Assembly: GCA_937944945.1 (NCBI GenBank)
Contig: CALEBD010000397.1
Location: 1 to 59,706 of the forward strand
Source: an uncultured Clostridium sp.
GTDB taxonomy: Bacteria > Bacillota > Clostridia > Peptostreptococcales > Peptostreptococcaceae
Direction of reading: 5' to 3'
DNA length: 59,706 nt
Shown in pieces: positions 54,914 through 59,706 of the stretch. The notes beneath the pieces are model-generated. The model was not told the DNA's origin and ran no database searches. It saw nothing but the letters and a program-made list of their open reading frames with translations. The stretch's first letter is position 1. Each line of letters starts with the position of its first letter. The translations under genes were made by a program, and so were the position numbers.

Positions 54914-55672
54914 ATGAAACTATTGTTTGTAATAAGTCCTAACTACTTGAACGCTATAAAGGAAGAATCAGATAGATATACTTTTTATATACAAGGATAT
55001 CAAAATTTAAAGTTAGCTAATGAAGGTCTTATTAAAAGAAACATTGGTGATATCCTAGGCTTTCTATATTTTGGAGATAGACTTCCTAAGAAATTAGATG
55101 CTCTTATAACATTTATACGTAAAGTAGATTTGATAGCTCCAAAAGGAATGATATTTTTAATAGCGTCGCAGAGTGGTGGGAATTTCGGTTATATAAAGAA
55201 TTCACTAAAACTAAATAATTTAGTTATAAAAATAACTTATGGTTGGGAAGCAGTTACAGACCAAACATTAAGGTCTTGTTTCTCACCTTTCTTATTGTAT
55301 AATTACAACCCTTATAATAATTATCGTAATACTAGAGGTTTACAAGAGTTTGTATATACAAGAGAAGGTGACCCAATTAATTTAAAGTATGAGAGATTAT
55401 TTGATAGTAAACTTCTTGAAGTGATTTCCCCAGTTAATATTCTGAACACTTTAGATAGTACATTAACTACGGATAAAGTTTTATACAAATTATCTTTAAG
55501 AAGAGATATTTACTATGATATACGAAGCGATTTTATTAAGGCACATTTCGGGGATAGTTCAGTTATAAGTAGATTATATCTAAACTTAAATAAGGTGTGT
55601 CCTAATCGTATAATCGCTGAAAGTATTTGTAGAAGGGTGGAAGAGATAGTTTATGAATATAGTAAAACGTAA
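54914..55672 (+). CDS. Protein of unknown function (252 aa)
   Basis: A soluble alpha/beta protein after GGGAGG, with a beta-alpha N-terminal region that could be receiver-like or Rossmann-like. Its end overlaps a small membrane protein gene that precedes the GspE-like ATPase, so it may belong to the filament locus. Confidence 0.6.
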   Translation: MKLLFVISPNYLNAIKEESDRYTFYIQGYQNLKLANEGLIKRNIGDILGFLYFGDRLPKKLDALITFIRKVDLIAPKGMIFLIASQSGGNFGYIKNSLKLNNLVIKITYGWEAVTDQTLRSCFSPFLLYNYNPYNNYRNTRGLQEFVYTREGDPINLKYERLFDSKLLEVISPVNILNTLDSTLTTDKVLYKLSLRRDIYYDIRSDFIKAHFGDSSVISRLYLNLNKVCPNRIIAESICRRVEEIVYEYSKT

Positions 55673-55814
55673 TGTAAAAAATAAATTAATTAATTCTGCA
55701 CAATCAAGTAGGTTTGATAAGTATGATGTATTAGTATATTGGTTATTATATGGGGCATTAGTTTATTTAGTTACAACAATATTAATTTCAACATTAACTA
55801 AGACTGCTTTATAA
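55653..55814 (+). CDS. Small membrane protein (53 aa) ahead of GspE-like gene
   Basis: The ATG lies 20 nt inside the previous gene after GGTGGAAGAG. A basic 25-residue start leads to one transmembrane helix (about 27-49). The stop overlaps the ATG of the ATPase gene (TAATG), so it is tightly coupled. It may be a minor inner-membrane subunit of the filament machine. Confidence 0.6.
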   Translation: MNIVKRNVKNKLINSAQSSRFDKYDVLVYWLLYGALVYLVTTILISTLTKTAL

Positions 55815-57559
55815 TGTTAGATATTAATAAAATAAATTTAGCTTCAATGCATATAATGCCAATATATAGAAGAATATTAGAACATCATAATAAATATATT
55901 CATATACAAACATCGTATGAAAATGCTAAACCTTATATCGAAACATTAGAGGATTATAAGATTCTAAATCGGGATTCTATAATAGCTTATCTAAATGAAT
56001 TAGTTACTGACAAAAATGATTTTGTATATAATGTAACTGATGATATGATTTATACATCTAAAAATGTAATAAATGTACTAGATAGAATCCAAACACATTC
56101 ACTAGATGGTTATGCTGAATTAACAAAAGATATTTTTAGATATAAAATAAAAGTGGACAAGCCTCAAAGTTTATTAGATATAGAAAGAGAATATAATGTT
56201 TATTCAGAAATCATAGACAGTAAGATTTATATATTTCAAGCTTTGGGTCAGACTATAAATAAAGATTTAATTATAATAAAATTAGTAGGATATCAAGTAA
56301 GATTTATCACAGTAACTCCAGTTAATCTAAGAGAGTTACAATGTAAACCTGCACCTAAGAAAGACCTACTATTGTTATTCAGAAGATTTATTGTTGCCTG
56401 TATGGAAGCAGGTGCTTCAAATCTAAAGTTTCAAGGAATATATGTTAATAGGAAACCTGTCATTCAAGTATTATTTAGAGTAGATGATACTATGGTTGAA
56501 TATACAGAATTTCCTTTAACAGTAAGCGAAGAAGAAGATATGATTAAACAAGTTGTAGATACCCATTCGTCAATATTATTTAGTGAACTAGATGCTAGAG
56601 CAACTGATGGTTCTTTGGGTAATGTAATTTTTGATGATAGATTAGAATGCAGATTTGGTTGTTCTAAAATGTCTATCGGATTTCTATTTAATGTAAGACT
56701 TAGAATGGCTGAAAGTGTAGAGCGTAAAGTAAATGAATTAAATCTAGATAAATATACAGTTGAAGTTATAGAATACACTATTCAGAAACTTTCCGGATTT
56801 ACATTAGTAACAGGACCAATGAGTTCAGGTAAGAGTACAACTCTTTGGGGAATGATGACAAATATTTTAGAAAACCCTGTTTCATGTATAGAATATTCTT
56901 CACCAGTAGAAGCTAAGATGCCTTTACCTCAAACAGATTACAGGAATAATTTAATAGACTTGCAACAGAAGTTAGCTACAGCTAAAAAGCAAGACTTAAA
57001 TTATGTATTTCTTAATGAGATACCTACTGGTGATGTTTCAAGATGTGCACATGATTTAGCAAACTCTAATGTGCATGTTATAAGTACTTTACATTTAGGT
57101 CGTATATGGGAGTTACCACACAAACTATATGACTATCATGGAAGAAGTTATAAAGATATTTTATCTTGCTATAATCTTGTAGTAAATCAAAAGTTATTCA
57201 TAAAACAATGTCCTCATTGTTCTTATGAGATAGCTACAATAAATTTACCTACAAAGATAAGAGAGTTTTTAAAAGAAAACAATATAACAAAAGTAAAAGA
57301 AAATAAAGGATGTAAGTATTGCCAAAATGGACAACTGAAGGGTGGTAGAAAACCTTACACAGAATGGCTATTATTTACCGATGATGTTATTGCTAGATTA
57401 AGAGCATGTAACAGCCCTTCTGAGATGGAAGAAGTTATAAAAGACATAGTAAGGAATGATAAAGAGTATATAGAAAAAGAAGTATCTTTAGATGTGAAGC
57501 TAATTAAAGAAATTAAAGCCGGAAATCTTAGTTACAGATGTCTTTATGATATCCTTTAG
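55814..57559 (+). CDS. GspE/PilB-type assembly ATPase
   Basis: A 581-aa secretion/pilus ATPase that would power assembly of a type IV filament. Walker A is G334PMSSG339-K340-S341-T342. The Asp-box region reads CIEYSSPVEAKMP, with Ser where TIEDPVE has Asp-Pro. Walker B reads YVFLNEI with the following Arg missing. The His box is VISTLHLGR, and two CxxC pairs (CPHC, CKYC) form the zinc site. It is a divergent but apparently intact member. The neighbours at 58233 and 58732 resemble inner-membrane platform proteins. Confidence 0.85.
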   Translation: MLDINKINLASMHIMPIYRRILEHHNKYIHIQTSYENAKPYIETLEDYKILNRDSIIAYLNELVTDKNDFVYNVTDDMIYTSKNVINVLDRIQTHSLDGYAELTKDIFRYKIKVDKPQSLLDIEREYNVYSEIIDSKIYIFQALGQTINKDLIIIKLVGYQVRFITVTPVNLRELQCKPAPKKDLLLLFRRFIVACMEAGASNLKFQGIYVNRKPVIQVLFRVDDTMVEYTEFPLTVSEEEDMIKQVVDTHSSILFSELDARATDGSLGNVIFDDRLECRFGCSKMSIGFLFNVRLRMAESVERKVNELNLDKYTVEVIEYTIQKLSGFTLVTGPMSSGKSTTLWGMMTNILENPVSCIEYSSPVEAKMPLPQTDYRNNLIDLQQKLATAKKQDLNYVFLNEIPTGDVSRCAHDLANSNVHVISTLHLGRIWELPHKLYDYHGRSYKDILSCYNLVVNQKLFIKQCPHCSYEIATINLPTKIREFLKENNITKVKENKGCKYCQNGQLKGGRKPYTEWLLFTDDVIARLRACNSPSEMEEVIKDIVRNDKEYIEKEVSLDVKLIKEIKAGNLSYRCLYDIL

Positions 57560-57585
57560 AAGAGTATGGGGAGGAGAGAAAAATT

Positions 57586-58230
57586 ATGGCAGAGCGTATT
57601 CGTAGTAGTAATGTACGTGTAAGAGGTTCACAAGTCAATAACAGAAGAATAGCAGTTCAACCAGTAGAAGATTATTCTGAAGAAATTCAAAATAAATCTA
57701 ATAACAGAAATCCTAGAAATAATACTAGGAGAAGTGAAACAAAAAACAACAACCAACAAAATAATAATCAGTTAGGTAGAAATACTAGAACTACCGCAAG
57801 AAATACTAATCCAAGAAGTAATCAAAATAGAAATACTTCAAAAAGAACTACACAACCACAACGTGGTGTTAGTAAATCTCAGAATGTAAATGTTAGAAAT
57901 AGAGGATTAGTAGAAAATAGTAATGTAGTGGAAGACATTATAGATAATTCTAAAGGTATAATAAATACTATAATTGAATTATTTAAAGAAGATGGAATAG
58001 ATTTTACTGTTAACAGTAATGACTTTTACGCTGAAGCATTAATAGCCGAGGGAAATGCTGATATGTACCCTCTAATACGCAATTTAACTACTCACTTAGC
58101 CGTTCTTAAAGTTTTAGAGCAACATATCAATGAAGTTTTAAATCTAACAGAAACTCCTGTAGCACCTGCAAGACGAGAAGTCAGAGGTAGGAATACAGCA
58201 GGAGATAATAGAAGGGTGAGGGTGAGATAG
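57586..58230 (+). CDS. Asn/Arg-rich basic protein with short ordered domain
   Basis: A 214-aa protein. Residues 1-105 are low-complexity Asn/Arg/Gln/Thr, about 108-185 form helices, and the tail is again Arg-rich. This suits a nucleic-acid-binding or phase-separating protein, or a basic cytoplasmic adaptor of the filament ATPase. No homologue is recognised. It is two bases from the PilO-like gene. Confidence 0.6.
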   Translation: MAERIRSSNVRVRGSQVNNRRIAVQPVEDYSEEIQNKSNNRNPRNNTRRSETKNNNQQNNNQLGRNTRTTARNTNPRSNQNRNTSKRTTQPQRGVSKSQNVNVRNRGLVENSNVVEDIIDNSKGIINTIIELFKEDGIDFTVNSNDFYAEALIAEGNADMYPLIRNLTTHLAVLKVLEQHINEVLNLTETPVAPARREVRGRNTAGDNRRVRVR

Positions 58231-58232
58231 GA

Positions 58233-58730
58233 ATGAATAAAACTAAGATAGCTGTGATTATAGCGATGATAGCTTGTATGTTTATTCCTGCGTTTAAATT
58301 AACAACTGCAATAGAGAATACGAAAGCATATAATCTAGTTCGCTCTAATGTTAAGGATTTAAATGAATCTTTAACAACTATAGATAGTAAAATAGAGTCA
58401 TACAGAAAAGAATTAAATGAACTACGAGGAGATACTATAAATGCAGAAGACTGTAATGATTTATACGCTAAGATAACTGCATTACCAGGCATAACTTCTA
58501 CAGAAGCGTCAGCCTTAAGTATCACAGGTCAAACAATTAAAATAAAGGGAGAATTTAACCCATCAGCTGATAACTCAGGTTTAGACGGTATTCAACTTAT
58601 ATTAGTTGTAGACAATGTATCTAACTTTATAAGTGAATTAAGTAAGTATAATCTAACTTATGAAAGTATAAATGTTATATCTGCTGAAAAGAAAATAATA
58701 CTAAATCTAAGTACGAAAGGTGGGGTTTAA
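58233..58730 (+). CDS. PilO/GspM-like membrane protein
   Basis: A 165-aa bitopic protein: short cytoplasmic start, one transmembrane helix (about 5-25), a coiled coil (about 30-65) and a C-terminal alpha/beta domain with the strand-helix-strand pattern of the ferredoxin-like fold in PilN/PilO/GspM. The layout and location after a GspE-type ATPase support a role in the inner-membrane platform. Sequence identity is not diagnostic. Confidence 0.6.
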   Translation: MNKTKIAVIIAMIACMFIPAFKLTTAIENTKAYNLVRSNVKDLNESLTTIDSKIESYRKELNELRGDTINAEDCNDLYAKITALPGITSTEASALSITGQTIKIKGEFNPSADNSGLDGIQLILVVDNVSNFISELSKYNLTYESINVISAEKKIILNLSTKGGV

Positions 58731-58731
58731 A

Positions 58732-59706
58732 ATGAAGATAGGTATATTTAAAATATCTACATCTTGTGAACTTACTATTATCAAAACTGTAGATACAGCA
58801 ACAAAGGCTAGTATATGTGTGTCTTATACTTTAAACCCTAGAATACCTTTAACAGATTGTCAATCTAGAATAAAGAACTTAGATTTGGATGAATTATGGG
58901 TAACAATTCAAGGTCAAGTTGTATTAGGTCATGATAGTGACCATATAGTTACTACTCGTTTAAGTAAAATAGTTTCAGGTGAGAAGATATCTATTATTCA
59001 TAGAGAAGACTTAGATAAAATAAAATACATGGCAGAACAGTTAAATATTCCAGTATTAAAGCTGTATGATATGTATGACATTTACGCAAAGATGGGTGAA
59101 CAAAAACCTGTAATACTTTGTGGAGATTATTACGGTGACCAATATGCATATATGTATATAAAAGATGGTGAAATCAAAGAACATCGTATTTGGAGAAATG
59201 TTGACAATAAGGTTCTAATGAATATGATGTCTGAATTCAATGTAAATTTAGTTCTACCAATATACAATAACTTATTAAGTGAACCTATACAAAAGAAAGT
59301 TTCTAATTGGGATTATGTTAGCTCACAAGAAAAGACATTATTAGCTTTAAGTCTAGGTTCAATTCTAATAAAACCTGTTAGAGAGTTTAATTTAAAACAA
59401 GGTATATTAGTAGAAAAAGCAATTCCTGTAGTACAGGATACACCATTAATAAAAAGAGATATTAAATCTTTTATAAATAACCCAACTGTTTCTAGAGAAA
59501 CTGCTATAACTGAGAATGCACTTAAGACACCTTTCCATAAAAAGATATTTACATTAGGTAAGGTACTTACTGCTTCAGGTTTTATAGTGGCAACACTTTT
59601 ATCAGCTTCTATAGCAATTAATAAGCAGTTACCTCAGAACATAGAATATCTTCAAGGTAAACAAGAAGAATTAGCAGAGTTATTGAATCCAAAACAAAGT
59701 ACTGTT
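58732..59706 (+). CDS. GspL- or PilM-PilN-like protein, 3' end outside window
   Basis: The frame is open to the last base, giving 325 codons. The first 270 residues are cytoplasmic alpha/beta, in keeping with the actin-like domain of PilM/GspL. A transmembrane helix follows at about 287-305, then the start of a coiled coil. An actin-like domain joined to a membrane helix is the GspL design (or a PilM-PilN fusion). The GGGG site is just upstream. Assignment rests on architecture and neighbours. Confidence 0.55.
   Translation, partial: MKIGIFKISTSCELTIIKTVDTATKASICVSYTLNPRIPLTDCQSRIKNLDLDELWVTIQGQVVLGHDSDHIVTTRLSKIVSGEKISIIHREDLDKIKYMAEQLNIPVLKLYDMYDIYAKMGEQKPVILCGDYYGDQYAYMYIKDGEIKEHRIWRNVDNKVLMNMMSEFNVNLVLPIYNNLLSEPIQKKVSNWDYVSSQEKTLLALSLGSILIKPVREFNLKQGILVEKAIPVVQDTPLIKRDIKSFINNPTVSRETAITENALKTPFHKKIFTLGKVLTASGFIVATLLSASIAINKQLPQNIEYLQGKQEELAELLNPKQSTV

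Noticed and set aside
1..59706. CRISPR arrays, tRNA or rRNA genes, insertion sequences
   Set aside because: Looked for repeat-spacer periodicity, cloverleaf sequences and transposase motifs; none seen by eye.

Overview
The window is low-G+C DNA (A+T-rich throughout; I did not count it) in which every gene I accept lies on the + strand, packed head to tail with 0-30 nt gaps or short overlaps. Strong AGGAGG-type ribosome binding sites, AGA-rich arginine use, a lipobox lipoprotein and ESX/WXG100-type proteins point to a low-G+C Gram-positive host (Bacillota, perhaps Clostridia). I recognise no ribosomal, tRNA or housekeeping genes, no phage capsid, portal or terminase genes, no relaxase and no transposase. 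Unbroken single-strand coding plus a private replication and repair gene set suggests a large extrachromosomal element (megaplasmid or phage-plasmid-like replicon). That is inference. Both ends cut through genes.

Layout. 1-4.0 kb: unknown proteins, the first truncated by the window edge. 4.1-14.1 kb: replication block with a family A DNA polymerase with proofreading exonuclease and a repeated C-terminal extension, a membrane-anchored protein, a protein resembling the C-terminal half of NAD-dependent DNA ligase, a large acidic zinc-ribbon protein and a possible clamp-loader delta-like protein. 14-23 kb: mostly unknown proteins, several small membrane proteins, an OB-fold protein and a lipoprotein that seems to start at ATT. 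23.3-31.4 kb: a DEDDh exonuclease followed by a divergent ESX (type VII secretion)-like cluster, made of a coiled-coil membrane protein with a dead FtsK-like domain, two small WXG100-like proteins, an 840-aa unknown and an FtsK/EssC-like ATPase. 32.4-36.2 kb: a second, exonuclease-less family A polymerase, a NERD-like nuclease and an exported transglutaminase-like protein. 36-39.9 kb: small unknown accessory genes. 39.9-54.3 kb: second replication/repair block with a TOPRIM primase-like protein, an acidic-tailed SSB candidate, a Rad50/SbcC-type ATPase split into two genes around an Mre11/SbcD nuclease, a sliding-clamp-sized protein, a UvrD-like helicase and a RecJ-like DHH phosphoesterase. 54.3-59.7 kb: start of a type IV filament / type II secretion-like locus (GspE/PilB ATPase, PilO/GspM-like protein and a GspL or PilM-PilN-like protein cut by the window end).

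Regulation. Rho-independent terminators separate transcription units at about 26.5, 41.1, 42.65, 43.1 and 45.15 kb. A conserved 45-nt bipartite element occurs three times with the same internal spacing, upstream of the WXG100-like pair, the SSB candidate and the split Rad50 operon. It is the best candidate for an element-specific promoter. A 12-nt extended Shine-Dalgarno sequence, ATTAGTAGGAGG, recurs exactly at six genes. Together the genes suggest an element that largely replicates and repairs its own DNA and carries two cell-envelope machines, one ESX-like and one type IV filament-like.
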